A program made the position numbers and the translations under genes. 64,000 nt of DNA from an uncultured Paraglaciecola sp. (GTDB taxonomy: Bacteria; Pseudomonadota; Gammaproteobacteria; Enterobacterales; Alteromonadaceae), in the NCBI RefSeq assembly GCF_913020055.1, contig NZ_CAJWCF010000005.1, positions 1-64,000 of the forward strand, in the 5' to 3' direction. Below, piece by piece: positions 10,909 to 20,934 of the stretch (positions are counted from its first letter, which is position 1; every line of letters starts with the position of its first letter). The notes beneath the pieces are model-generated. The model was not told the DNA's origin. It saw only the letters and a list, made by a program, of their open reading frames with translations, and ran no database searches.

Positions 10909-12531
10909 ATGAATTCACAACTGGCTAAAAATACCAAAGTACTTATCGTAGACGATCAAGTCTTAGCTAAGGGATATATGAAATATTCCTTAGAGGAGTT
11001 GGGGTTTAGCGATATTACTTATGTGGATAAAATTAACCTCGCTTTGACCACGCTAAGAAGTCAGCGTTTTGATTTAATCATTTGTTCCTACAACTTAAAA
11101 CGCGAACAAGATGGTTATTATTTTTATGATGAAATTAAAACCAACGGTGAGCTGCCCTTAAGCACCGCATTTGTGTTTATTAGTGCGGATACCAATTCTG
11201 ACTTAGTACAAAGTATTATTGAATTACAACCCGACGATTTTTTAGCAAAACCTTTTACCGTCAAAGATTTAGATCGAAGACTAAGCCGAGTATTGGCCCG
11301 TAAAAAAGCCTTAAATGATGTCTACCTGTGTATTGAAAAAAATCAATATGTGCGGGCATTATCAGAGGTGGAATTATTCTTAGGTAATCCAAAACATTCA
11401 GAATTTTTTCCTTTGGCGTTAAAAATTAAAGGCGAAATGCTCACTGCCAGCGGCAACTTTCAACAGGCCAAAGACTTCTATTTAGCCATTTTAAAGGTAC
11501 AAACTTTTACCTGGGCACAACTAGGGTTAGTAAACAGTTACTTACGCCTGAATGAAGATGAGTCAGCAGAAAAGTTAGTCCTACGTTTGGCCTTCAAGCC
11601 AGACTCACAGCTTGCCGCATATGACTTGTTAACTGCATTGCAGATTAAACAAAATGATTTTGAAACCGCACTTGAATGCGTAATGATGGCCACTGACATT
11701 TCTCCAAGGAGTATTCGTCGGCATAAAACAGCCATGGACTTATCCCGTATTACTCATGATTATGAAACCCAATTTGAAGCAGCAAAAAAGATTGTTCGAT
11801 TCGCTAAAAACTCTATTCATGATAAACCCGAAAATTATTTGAATGTAGCCAGATCGGGTATCGACTATGCGATGACAACCGAGCCTAAAGATACCGAACG
11901 CTTAATCAAACAAGCAAATGAATACGTTAGACAGCTTAAGCAGGCGTTCCCCAAAGCAGACGTTCAAGAACAAATGAAAGTGATCAATGCTCGTTTATTA
12001 TATCTCGAGGATGAAAAAGACAACGCGTTGGCATTACTAAATATGCTCGACGAAGACAGTTGGGACAACGAAGGCGTAGACGCCTTATTAGATAAATCCA
12101 AAATATTTCATGATGTAGGTTTACATGAACGCTCACAAGCGGTGCTAAATCAAATAGAAGAACGCTGTAAAGGTAATTCAGAGCATAGTGAAATATTTAT
12201 GCACTACATCACTCAAGAAAAAGAAGAGAAGTCTGCGATTAAATTTAGTTCAAAAGACCTAAATAACACCGCAGTAAGGTACTTTCAAAAAGGTGATATT
12301 GACAATGCGATGCAGGTATTTACTCAAGCATTCACTATCATGCCCAAAAACACCTCAATTGCCCTTAATCTGTTGCAGGCTATTTCATCTAAAGCTGCGA
12401 AAGCAGGTGTAGCGGCTGTCTCTGCTCCTATGTTGAAACGATGTATTAAAACCATTGAAAACAGTGAGTTGGATGAAGCGCAGCAGGAAAGGTATCACAA
12501 AATTCGCACTAGCCTCGACGCAATGGAATAG
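10909..12531 (+). CDS. Receiver-like domain plus TPR-repeat protein (phosphoacceptor Asp replaced by Ser60)
   Basis: N-terminal KVLIVDDQ...FDLIICSYNLKREQDG...FISADT...AKPF receiver fold; C-terminal TPR-like repeats; paralog of 50915..52561. Confidence 0.8.
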   Translation: MNSQLAKNTKVLIVDDQVLAKGYMKYSLEELGFSDITYVDKINLALTTLRSQRFDLIICSYNLKREQDGYYFYDEIKTNGELPLSTAFVFISADTNSDLVQSIIELQPDDFLAKPFTVKDLDRRLSRVLARKKALNDVYLCIEKNQYVRALSEVELFLGNPKHSEFFPLALKIKGEMLTASGNFQQAKDFYLAILKVQTFTWAQLGLVNSYLRLNEDESAEKLVLRLAFKPDSQLAAYDLLTALQIKQNDFETALECVMMATDISPRSIRRHKTAMDLSRITHDYETQFEAAKKIVRFAKNSIHDKPENYLNVARSGIDYAMTTEPKDTERLIKQANEYVRQLKQAFPKADVQEQMKVINARLLYLEDEKDNALALLNMLDEDSWDNEGVDALLDKSKIFHDVGLHERSQAVLNQIEERCKGNSEHSEIFMHYITQEKEEKSAIKFSSKDLNNTAVRYFQKGDIDNAMQVFTQAFTIMPKNTSIALNLLQAISSKAAKAGVAAVSAPMLKRCIKTIENSELDEAQQERYHKIRTSLDAME

Positions 12532-12564
12532 TTTTACATTGGGTTAAATATTTTTATTAGGCAT

Positions 12565-13329
12565 TCACAAGCCACCAGCAATATCGACCAAACTGCCGGT
12601 AACGAACGAAGATTTTTCTGATGCAAGCCAATATATAGTCTCAGCTACTTCAGTAGGTTCACCACCTCTTTGCATGGGTATTTTAGTTTTAAGCCTGTCG
12701 ATACGGTTTGGCTCGCCCCCCGAAGCATGAATGTCAGTGTGAATAAGACCCGGCCTTACAGCATTAACCCGAATACCTTCTGCAGCCACTTCCATTGCCA
12801 AGCCTTTGGTTAAACTATCAATTGCACCTTTTGAAGCGGCATAATCAACATACTCATAAGGAGAGCCAGTTTTTGCCGCAGCAGATGAAACATTGACTAT
12901 CGCCCCACCTACACCGCCATATTTGTTAGACATACGTTTAACAGCTTGTTTTGAACACAAAAAGCAACTCATGACGTTGGTATTCAACACTTGGCCAAAT
13001 CGTTGCTCGTCGATTTCATCGAACCGACACTGAGCTTTTAATATGCCAACATTGTTAACCAGCACTGACAAACAACCTAGTTCTTTATCAACTATATCGA
13101 ATAGACGTTGCACTTCGCTAGATTTTGCAACATCGGCTTTAACCGTGATACATTTTGCTGTGTATTGCAGTATTTCATTTTTTAGTTGTTCAGCAGCAAT
13201 GTCACTGGTCATGAAATTAATACATACCGCATAACCATTTTGCGCAAAAAGTTTAGCTGTAGCTGCGCCAATTCCTCGGCTGGCACCTGTAATAATAACT
13301 ACCTTATCCGTTGTCATATTGATTCCCAT
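12565..13329 (-). CDS. SDR-family oxidoreductase
   Basis: TGASRGIGAATA cofactor motif, NNVG, S..YxxxK active site (YVDYAASKGA), NAVRPG; a start at the second Met (MTTDKVV) is possible. Confidence 0.9.
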   Translation of the reverse strand: MGINMTTDKVVIITGASRGIGAATAKLFAQNGYAVCINFMTSDIAAEQLKNEILQYTAKCITVKADVAKSSEVQRLFDIVDKELGCLSVLVNNVGILKAQCRFDEIDEQRFGQVLNTNVMSCFLCSKQAVKRMSNKYGGVGGAIVNVSSAAAKTGSPYEYVDYAASKGAIDSLTKGLAMEVAAEGIRVNAVRPGLIHTDIHASGGEPNRIDRLKTKIPMQRGGEPTEVAETIYWLASEKSSFVTGSLVDIAGGL

Positions 13330-13363
13330 TAATTTAGGCTCTTACTTAATGAACAAATTAATC

Positions 13364-14599
13364 CTAAGTCACTTTTAAACTAATATTAAAACGATCTGCT
13401 TTATATAATTCAGTTTCTACAATACTTGCCAAGGTGGTCACTGCCTGCCATACATCTTCAAACGAGGTATACAGTGGTGTGAAACCAAAGCGTAATATAT
13501 TTGGAGCACGAAAATCAGCTATCACGCCTTTTTCAATTAACGCTTGGCAAATGGCAAAGGCATCATTGTGTGAGAAAGCTAACTGACTGCCTCTTTGTTT
13601 AGCAGTATTCGGCGAACATAGGATCAAGTCATGCAAACATTCATGCATGTGAATAAGCCCTAAAAATAGGTCCGCTAAGGCAATAGATTTATTTCGAATC
13701 TGCTGCATATTCACATCCTGCCAAACATCAAGTGCTGCATCCAAGGCACTCATTGCCAGCACGCTAGGGGTACCACACTGAAATTGATTGATACTGTCTG
13801 CTGCTTGGTATTCGGGTTCAAATGCAAAAGGGTTAGCATGACCCATCCAGCCCGATAATGGCTGCTTAACCGCTGTTTGGTGATGTTTGGCTACATATAA
13901 AAAAGCCGGTGAACCAGGTCCAGCATTTAAATATTTGTAACCACAACCAACAGCAAAGTCCACCTGACACTTATCTAACTCTACAGGCAATGCTCCGGCG
14001 CTATGAGCTAAGTCCCAAATCACCAGAATTCCTTTGTCATGAGCGAGTTGGGTCAGCTTTGCCATATCCAGTAATTTCCCCGTTCGAAAATTTACCTGAG
14101 TCAATAACAAGACTGCCACTGACTCTGTCATGCTCTGCTGAATCAACTGCTCTTCGACTAGTTGTAATTGACACAAGTCAGGCCCTAACAAATCACTCAG
14201 CCCTTGCACCATATACAAATCAGTTGGGAAATTATCTTTTGTAGACAACACCACACTTCGATCTGAACTAAGAGTCAGTGCACTGCATAACAACTTAAAT
14301 AGATTCACAGAGATAGAATCACAACAGATGACTTGACCTTTAGCCGCACCAATAAGTGGCGCTATTTTTTCACCAACCTTTATTGGTAAATCAATCCAGT
14401 TATGTTTATTCCAACTTTTAATTAAGTCGTTTCCCCATTGCTGGCTAACCACCTCTGCCACTCTCGATTTAACCGATTTAGGCAAAGCCCCTAATGAATT
14501 TCCATCCAAGTAGAGAGTGTCAACAGGAAGGTCGAACTCAAGGCGCTTTTTTGCCAAGGGATCTGCTTTATCTAGTGCAATAATCTCGTCAATATTCAT
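13364..14599 (-). CDS. kynU: Kynureninase
   Basis: YLDGNSLGALPKS N-terminus, PLP-Lys segment CGYKYLNAGPGSPAFLYV, SGWMGHANPFAFEPEYQAADSINQFQCGTPSVLAMSAL. Confidence 0.95.
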   Translation of the reverse strand: MNIDEIIALDKADPLAKKRLEFDLPVDTLYLDGNSLGALPKSVKSRVAEVVSQQWGNDLIKSWNKHNWIDLPIKVGEKIAPLIGAAKGQVICCDSISVNLFKLLCSALTLSSDRSVVLSTKDNFPTDLYMVQGLSDLLGPDLCQLQLVEEQLIQQSMTESVAVLLLTQVNFRTGKLLDMAKLTQLAHDKGILVIWDLAHSAGALPVELDKCQVDFAVGCGYKYLNAGPGSPAFLYVAKHHQTAVKQPLSGWMGHANPFAFEPEYQAADSINQFQCGTPSVLAMSALDAALDVWQDVNMQQIRNKSIALADLFLGLIHMHECLHDLILCSPNTAKQRGSQLAFSHNDAFAICQALIEKGVIADFRAPNILRFGFTPLYTSFEDVWQAVTTLASIVETELYKADRFNISLKVT

Positions 14600-15438
14600 T
14601 TTGTTAAGTCTCTTAAACGTTGAGTCAGTGTGCTAAAACCCTCAGAACCAGGATGAATCCAATCAAAATGCCCCACGTCATCTAATATAATGATCTTACG
14701 ATCTAACTTATCCAACTCAAACGCGGGAACAATATTATCTTTACCACCTTGTAAAATAACGGTATTGATATGTAACGGCTGCTTACTCGGATTAGCCAAA
14801 TCGTATTGCTCGGGTAAGTCTTTGGGTAGCCCTTGCATAAAATTTTTGGTGACTTGCTGGCAACTATTTTCGCCCGCAGCATACTGTTCGATATCTGTAA
14901 TTGCGGCTAAACCAATCACACCTCTAAGATTGTTTATTTCACCTCCAGCGAGCAAGGCTAAATGCCCCCCCGCAGAATGACCGACTAATACTGTACTGGC
15001 TAAATCAAATTCACTGTTATTGTATTTGCCCGCCGCTAAAATCCCCGCTTTAACATCATCATAAGTACCAGGCCACCCTCCGCCTTTATCTCCAGTACGA
15101 CGATACTCTAATGACCATACATTGAAGCCGGCTTGAACTAATCCAGTGCTTAACGCATAGGTATGTTGGATATCGTAGGCACTTAACCAGCAACCACCGT
15201 GGATCAAAACAACCAATGGTTTTTGTGCTGCAGTGTCAAGTTCGTTGGCTCGCCAGAGTAAGGCGTATTGCAAAGGGTCCGCACCATAAACAATCTTTTG
15301 ATCAGCTGGCGAGAATGACAAGGCAGCAACTTTTGAGTAGGCGACATTGCTGTCCACTTTTGCAAAGGTGATTTTGGGTGGTGAAGCGCTGGCGATTATC
15401 GAAAAAATGCACAGTGATAATGTTATTAACCAATTCAA
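14596..15438 (-). CDS. Alpha/beta hydrolase (esterase/kynurenine-formamidase-like) with N-terminal signal peptide
   Basis: VLIHGGCWLSAYD oxyanion motif, GHSAGGH nucleophile elbow, DVGHFDWIHPGS; hydrophobic N-terminus MNWLITLSLCIFSIIASAS; 4-nt overlap with kynU. Confidence 0.8.
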   Translation of the reverse strand: MNWLITLSLCIFSIIASASPPKITFAKVDSNVAYSKVAALSFSPADQKIVYGADPLQYALLWRANELDTAAQKPLVVLIHGGCWLSAYDIQHTYALSTGLVQAGFNVWSLEYRRTGDKGGGWPGTYDDVKAGILAAGKYNNSEFDLASTVLVGHSAGGHLALLAGGEINNLRGVIGLAAITDIEQYAAGENSCQQVTKNFMQGLPKDLPEQYDLANPSKQPLHINTVILQGGKDNIVPAFELDKLDRKIIILDDVGHFDWIHPGSEGFSTLTQRLRDLTK

Positions 15439-15454
15439 AATAGTTGTTTCCTTA

Positions 15455-15487
15455 AATAAAAAAGCAGTGTTAAAAATAACACTGCTT
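15455..15487 (-). terminator. Rho-independent terminator downstream of the thiolase gene
   Basis: AAGCAGTGTTA/TAACACTGCTT stem (15462-15472 / 15477-15487) with a T-rich tract on the - strand. Confidence 0.75.
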
Positions 15488-15513
15488 GTATACCCACTAA
15501 ACCGACATTTGGA

Positions 15514-16704
15514 TTAGATCATTTCAACTGCGATTGCGGTCGCTTCGCCTCCGCCAATACATAATGATGCTATGCCTCTTTTTAGATTTTTTTGTTTAAG
15601 GGCATGTAACAAGGTGACAATCACTCGTGCACCAGAGGCGCCAATAGGATGACCAAGGGCACAGGCACCACCTTTGATGTTTACCTTATCTGAGTTTAGC
15701 CCAAGCTCTTTTATTGCCAGCATAGTCACCATGGCAAAGGCTTCATTAATTTCAAATAAATCTACATCTTCGTGGGACCAACCGGTTTTTGCAAAAAGTT
15801 TTTGCATGGCACCTACTGGAGCCACGGTAAAATTTTCTGGTTCAATGGCATGCGAGCTGTGGGCCACAATTTTAGCTATTGGAGTTAAACCTAGTGCGTG
15901 TGCTTTACTCGCAGACATGACCAACAAAGCAGCCGCACCGTCAGAAATCGAGCTTGAGTTTGCAGCAGTTACGGTGCCATCCTTTTTAAAGGCTGGGCGC
16001 AAAGTGGGTATTTTTTCAGGTTTGGCTTGTTTGGGTCCATCATCACTATCAACAACAACATCGCCTTTGCGGTTTTTGATGGTAACGGGTGTAATTTCAT
16101 CAACGAATAAACCCGCTTCTTGAGCACTGTTGGCCTTTTGTAAACTTGCTAGTGCAAATTCATCCATTTGTTCCCGTGTGATACCTTCAGCATCAGCTGT
16201 TGCTTGAGCGAAACACCCCATAGCTTGTCCATCATAAGCGTTTTCTAAGCCATCAAGCATCATGTGATCTAACACCTGCCCATGTCCCATACGATATCCT
16301 ACACGGCCCTTTGGCAATAAATAAGGTGCATTGCTCATGCTTTCCATGCCGCCTGCCACGATTGCTTCCGCGGTACCCGCTTTGATCAGATCGTGAGCTA
16401 ACATCAAAGCTTTCATACCGGAACCGCATACTTTATTTATAGTGGTAACACCACTAGATAACGGCAACCCCGCTTTTAAAGAAGCCTGTCTAGCGGGCGA
16501 TTGTCCTAAACCGGCTGGTAATACGCAGCCCATTATTACTTCATCGATATGTGACGATACCGCAGCTGAGTCTTGCGTTTCTTCTAGTACAGCTTGAATC
16601 GCGCTGGCTCCCATTTCAGTAGTGGTCATTGGTGACAAACTACCCATAAACCCACCCATAGGTGTGCGCTTGGCCGATACAATTACAATAGTATTATCAG
16701 ACAT
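15514..16704 (-). CDS. Acetyl-CoA C-acetyltransferase (thiolase)
   Basis: Thiolase motifs NKVCGSGMKAL, GGMESMSNAPYLL, NEAFA, GGACALGHPIGASGAR, CIGGGEATA. Confidence 0.93.
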   Translation of the reverse strand: MSDNTIVIVSAKRTPMGGFMGSLSPMTTTEMGASAIQAVLEETQDSAAVSSHIDEVIMGCVLPAGLGQSPARQASLKAGLPLSSGVTTINKVCGSGMKALMLAHDLIKAGTAEAIVAGGMESMSNAPYLLPKGRVGYRMGHGQVLDHMMLDGLENAYDGQAMGCFAQATADAEGITREQMDEFALASLQKANSAQEAGLFVDEITPVTIKNRKGDVVVDSDDGPKQAKPEKIPTLRPAFKKDGTVTAANSSSISDGAAALLVMSASKAHALGLTPIAKIVAHSSHAIEPENFTVAPVGAMQKLFAKTGWSHEDVDLFEINEAFAMVTMLAIKELGLNSDKVNIKGGACALGHPIGASGARVIVTLLHALKQKNLKRGIASLCIGGGEATAIAVEMI

Positions 16705-16856
16705 AAAAACTCCTAAATGTTGCTCTATTCACTAAACTTTTTAATCTTTAGCGTACAGGAATTTGCACGCTTTGGATTTTATTACGCATACTGACTTAGC
16801 CAATATATGCATTGCAAGATTGATTTTAAAACCCTAACACTTTACATTGACTTTCA

Positions 16857-16874
16857 GTTTACGTAAACGTAAAC
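16857..16874. promoter_or_regulatory. Candidate LiuR operator palindrome in the liu promoter region
   Basis: GTTTACG-TAAA-CGTAAAC perfect inverted repeat 30 bp upstream of the MerR gene, just downstream of a TTGACT hexamer (16847-16852), in the divergent intergenic region. Confidence 0.65.
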
Positions 16875-16903
16875 CTTATTAACGTTTTTACCGAGATGAA
16901 TAA

Positions 16904-17317
16904 ATGATGAGTGAACGAACCTTCAGCATAGGCGAACTAGCCAAATCAATGGATATTACACCACGCTCTATTCGCTTTTATGAAGAGCAAGGTTTATTGA
17001 ACCCCACTCGAAATGGTCAGAACCGTATTTATCTTAAAAAAGACCAAGTGCGACTAAAGTTGGTTTTACGTGGTAAACGTTTGGGGTTTTCATTAGCAGA
17101 AACCAAAACCTTATTTGACTTATATGACAGTCACCAAAATTCAAAAGTACAGCTTGAAGCTATGCTTAAGATGACCGCTACTAAGCGAGCTCATATGCAA
17201 CAACAACTAGAAGACATTGAAATGTTAAAAGTAGAGCTCGAAGACGTAGAAGCTCGCTGCCAAGACGAACTCAATGCCTTAACACTCACCACCTTAAAGC
17301 AAGGACAATCCGCATGA
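16904..17317 (+). CDS. liuR: MerR-family transcriptional regulator LiuR
   Basis: Mer[41 protein letters not shown]; first gene of the liu operon, overlaps liuA by 4 nt. Confidence 0.9.
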   Translation: MMSERTFSIGELAKSMDITPRSIRFYEEQGLLNPTRNGQNRIYLKKDQVRLKLVLRGKRLGFSLAETKTLFDLYDSHQNSKVQLEAMLKMTATKRAHMQQQLEDIEMLKVELEDVEARCQDELNALTLTTLKQGQSA

Positions 17318-18483
17318 ATGCTCCCTACCCAACTCTAAACTTTGGTCTCGGTGAAGACATCGATATGTTACGTGACCACGTAAATAACTTCGCTCAAGGT
17401 GAAATTGCACCTTTGGCTGAAAAAGCCGATCAAGCTAACAGTTTTCCCAATGAATTATGGCCAAAACTCGGTGAGATGGGATTACTCGGTGTAACGGTTG
17501 CCGAGCAATATGGTGGATCAGACATGGGGTATTTGGCACATGTTATCGCAATGGAAGAAGTGAGCCGAGCATCTGCAGGCATTGGCCTAAGTTATGGTGC
17601 GCACTCTAATTTATGTGTTAACCAAATTCATAAGAACGGAAGCGAAGCACAAAAACAAAAGTACTTACCCAAGTTAGTTAGCGGTGAACACATTGGTGCT
17701 TTGGCAATGAGCGAGCCAAACGCTGGCTCTGATGTAGTGAGCATGAAACTACGTGCAGACAAACGTGGTGATGTGTATGTGTTAAATGGCAACAAGATGT
17801 GGATCACTAATGGTCCTGATGCGCATACCTTTGTAGTGTACGCCAAAACAGATATAGCAGCAGGTGCCAAAGGCATGACAGCCTTTATTGTTGATCGTGG
17901 TACCCCAGGTTTTAGTCAGGCACAAAAACTAGATAAATTAGGTATGCGCTCATCCAACACCTGCGAATTGGTATTTCAAGATTGTGAAGTGCCTGCAGAA
18001 AACATCTTAGGCCAAGAAGGCGGTGGTGTACGAGTATTAATGAGTGGTTTGGATTACGAACGTGTAGTTTTATCCGGTGGACCGCTAGGCATTATGCAAG
18101 CGTGTATGGACTTAGTTGTGCCTTACATCCATGACCGTAAGCAGTTTGGTCAATCTATTGGTGAGTTCCAATTAGTCCAAGGAAAAGTGGCTGATATGTA
18201 TACTCAGATGAATGCTGCTAGAGCTTATGTTTACGCCGTCGCTCGGTCTTGTGATAGAGGTGAAACGACCCGTAAAGATGCAGCAGGCGCGATCCTTTAT
18301 TCTGCAGAGCTGGCAACAAAAATGGCCTTGGATGCCATTCAGCTGCTAGGTGGTAATGGTTATATTAACGAATTTCCAGCGGGTCGATTATTGCGAGACG
18401 CGAAGTTATATGAAATTGGTGCCGGCACGTCTGAAATTCGTAGAATGTTGATTGGTCGTGAGTTGTTTAAAGAGTCTACCTAA
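17314..18483 (+). CDS. liuA: Isovaleryl-CoA dehydrogenase
   Basis: Acyl-CoA dehydrogenase signatures [59 protein letters not shown]; operon context. Confidence 0.95.
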   Translation: MNAPYPTLNFGLGEDIDMLRDHVNNFAQGEIAPLAEKADQANSFPNELWPKLGEMGLLGVTVAEQYGGSDMGYLAHVIAMEEVSRASAGIGLSYGAHSNLCVNQIHKNGSEAQKQKYLPKLVSGEHIGALAMSEPNAGSDVVSMKLRADKRGDVYVLNGNKMWITNGPDAHTFVVYAKTDIAAGAKGMTAFIVDRGTPGFSQAQKLDKLGMRSSNTCELVFQDCEVPAENILGQEGGGVRVLMSGLDYERVVLSGGPLGIMQACMDLVVPYIHDRKQFGQSIGEFQLVQGKVADMYTQMNAARAYVYAVARSCDRGETTRKDAAGAILYSAELATKMALDAIQLLGGNGYINEFPAGRLLRDAKLYEIGAGTSEIRRMLIGRELFKEST

Positions 18484-18515
18484 ATTCTTCTATTGCAAAT
18501 AACTGGAGCAATACT

Positions 18516-20123
18516 GTGCCTAAAATCATCAGTAAGTTAAATACCAAAAGCCAAGAATTTTTGGCTAACGCTTCGCATATGCAAGCGCAAGTCGATGACT
18601 TAAAAACTAAGATTGCAGCAATCAAACTCGGTGGTGGCGAAAAAGCTAACCAAAGGCATCTTGATCGTGGGAAATTACTTCCAAGAGAGCGGATCAATGC
18701 CCTACTCGATTCAGGGTCTCCCTTCCTAGAACTATCGCAACTTGCTGCCTATGAAGTGTATGAAGACAACGTGCCTGCTGCAGGTGTTATTGCAGGCATA
18801 GGTCGTGTGTCTAGTGTTGAATGTATGATTGTGGCCAATGATGCCACAGTAAAAGGCGGGAGTTATTATCCCCTCTCCGTTAAAAAACATTTACGTGCAC
18901 AAACCATCGCTGAACAGAATAATTTGCCGTGTATTTATTTGGTAGATTCAGGTGGGGCTAACCTGCCCCGTCAAGATGAAGTATTTCCCGACAGAGAACA
19001 TTTTGGTCGAATATTCTTTAACCAAGCCAACTTATCAGCACAAAACATCCCGCAAATAGCTGTAGTTATGGGCTCTTGTACAGCAGGTGGCGCATACGTG
19101 CCTGCTATGGCAGATGAGTCCATTATTGTTAAACAACAAGGCACGATATTTTTAGGTGGCCCGCCGTTAGTGAAAGCGGCTACTGGTGAAGTAGTAAGTG
19201 CAGAAGACTTAGGCGGAGGTGATGTACATTGTCGCACATCAGGTGTGGTCGATCATTTAGCCAACAACGACCATCACGCATTAAAAATTGCCAGAGATGC
19301 AATCGCTAGATTAAACCGTAAAAAATCAATTGAACTCGATGTCGTTGAACCTGTTGAACCAAACTATTCCAGTGATGAAATTTATGGGGTAATACCCAAA
19401 GATAAGCGCCAACCTTATGACGTAAGAGAAGTCATCGCCAGGGTGGTAGATAACTCAGAATTTGATGAATTTAAAGCCTTATACGGTCAAACATTGATCT
19501 GCGGTTTTGCTAGAATTTTTGGCTATCCAGTGGGTATTGTTGCCAACAACGGTATTTTGTTTTCAGAATCCGCACAAAAAGGCGCGCACTTTATTGAGCT
19601 CTGTGCACAACGCAAAATTCCTTTGGTATTTTTACAAAACATTACCGGCTTTATGGTCGGTAAACAATATGAAGCAGGCGGAATAGCAAAACATGGGGCC
19701 AAAATGGTCACAGCTGTGGCGTGCGCCAAAGTACCTAAATTTACCGTTCTTATTGGCGGCAGTTTTGGTGCAGGTAACTACGGCATGTGTGGCCGTGCTT
19801 ACGATCCTCGGTTTATGTTTATGTGGCCAAACGCGCGTATTTCAGTCATGGGCGGAGAACAAGCTGCAGGTGTATTGGCGCAAGTTAAGCGAGAACAAAA
19901 AGAACGCGTCAATGAGCAATGGAGTGCTGAGCAAGAAACACAGTTCAAACAACCCATTATTGACACCTATGAAACACAAGGTCACCCCTATTACGCTTCG
20001 GCGCGTTTATGGGACGACGGTGTAATCGATCCGGCTGACACCCGTCAGGTGTTAGGTTTGTGTATTTCAGCCAGCTTAAATAAACCTATTGAGGACACCC
20101 GTTTTGGTGTCTTTAGAATGTAG
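18516..20123 (+). CDS. liuB: Methylcrotonyl-CoA carboxylase, carboxyltransferase (beta) subunit
   Basis: 535 aa; [67 protein letters not shown] start. Confidence 0.95.
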   Translation: MPKIISKLNTKSQEFLANASHMQAQVDDLKTKIAAIKLGGGEKANQRHLDRGKLLPRERINALLDSGSPFLELSQLAAYEVYEDNVPAAGVIAGIGRVSSVECMIVANDATVKGGSYYPLSVKKHLRAQTIAEQNNLPCIYLVDSGGANLPRQDEVFPDREHFGRIFFNQANLSAQNIPQIAVVMGSCTAGGAYVPAMADESIIVKQQGTIFLGGPPLVKAATGEVVSAEDLGGGDVHCRTSGVVDHLANNDHHALKIARDAIARLNRKKSIELDVVEPVEPNYSSDEIYGVIPKDKRQPYDVREVIARVVDNSEFDEFKALYGQTLICGFARIFGYPVGIVANNGILFSESAQKGAHFIELCAQRKIPLVFLQNITGFMVGKQYEAGGIAKHGAKMVTAVACAKVPKFTVLIGGSFGAGNYGMCGRAYDPRFMFMWPNARISVMGGEQAAGVLAQVKREQKERVNEQWSAEQETQFKQPIIDTYETQGHPYYASARLWDDGVIDPADTRQVLGLCISASLNKPIEDTRFGVFRM

Positions 20124-20136
20124 GGATGAGAATGTA

Positions 20137-20931
20137 ATGAATTCAACCGATAAAGTGCTATTTGATATTGATAAAAGAGGTGTGGCAACTGTCACCTTAA
20201 ATCAGCCTGACATTCATAATGCCTTCGATGACAAGTTGATTGCTCAGCTGACTGACATATTTACTCACATTGATCAAAACTCAAACATTAGGGTGATGGT
20301 ACTTGCGTCTACGGGCAAAAGTTTTAGTGCTGGCGCTGATTTAAACTGGATGCGGCGTATGGCCACTTACAGCTACGAACAGAACCTAGCCGATGCGAAT
20401 GCGCTGGCCAGCATGTTTCAAATTTTAAACAGCATTGATAAACCTACCATTGCCAGAGTACAAGGTGCTGCTTTTGGCGGTGCTGTTGGGCTAGTTGCCT
20501 GTTGTGATATGGCCATTGCCAGTAAATTAAGTAAGTTTTGTTTAAGTGAAGTGAAGCTAGGATTAATCCCTGCCACCATTAGCCCTTATGTAATCGACGC
20601 TATTGGTGCAAGAGTTGCCAGACGCTACTTTACCACCGCCGAGGTATTTTCTGCGCGCCGGGCTAGACGTTTAGGCTTGCTTAGCGAAGCGGTAGTAGAA
20701 GAAGAACTAGACAGCACAATTGACAACTTAATTGAGCATCTTCTGAAAAACTCACCCGCTGCTATCCTAGAAGCTAAAAAGCTCATCTTGGAAATACAAA
20801 ACAAACCGATTTCAGAGGATATGATCGCAATGACTAGCGACAAAATTGCAAAAATTAGAGTCTCTGAACAAGGTCAAGAAGGCCTCAATGCATTTCTACA
20901 AAAACGCCGCGCTAACTGGGTAATGGAGTAA
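20137..20931 (+). CDS. liuC: Methylglutaconyl-CoA hydratase (enoyl-CoA hydratase family)
   Basis: Crotonase motifs GKSFSAGADLNWMRRMA, VQGAAFGGAVGLVACCDMAIA; the ORF track starts at 20089 but the ATG at 20137 (in frame, after liuB ends) is the more likely start. Confidence 0.92.
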   Translation: MNSTDKVLFDIDKRGVATVTLNQPDIHNAFDDKLIAQLTDIFTHIDQNSNIRVMVLASTGKSFSAGADLNWMRRMATYSYEQNLADANALASMFQILNSIDKPTIARVQGAAFGGAVGLVACCDMAIASKLSKFCLSEVKLGLIPATISPYVIDAIGARVARRYFTTAEVFSARRARRLGLLSEAVVEEELDSTIDNLIEHLLKNSPAAILEAKKLILEIQNKPISEDMIAMTSDKIAKIRVSEQGQEGLNAFLQKRRANWVME

Positions 20932-20934
20932 TCT

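Noticed and set aside
20089-20136. Upstream start of liuC giving overlap with the liuB end
   Set aside because: Residues [16 protein letters not shown] are not enoyl-CoA hydratase-like and lie in the liuB coding tail; ATG 20137 fits better.
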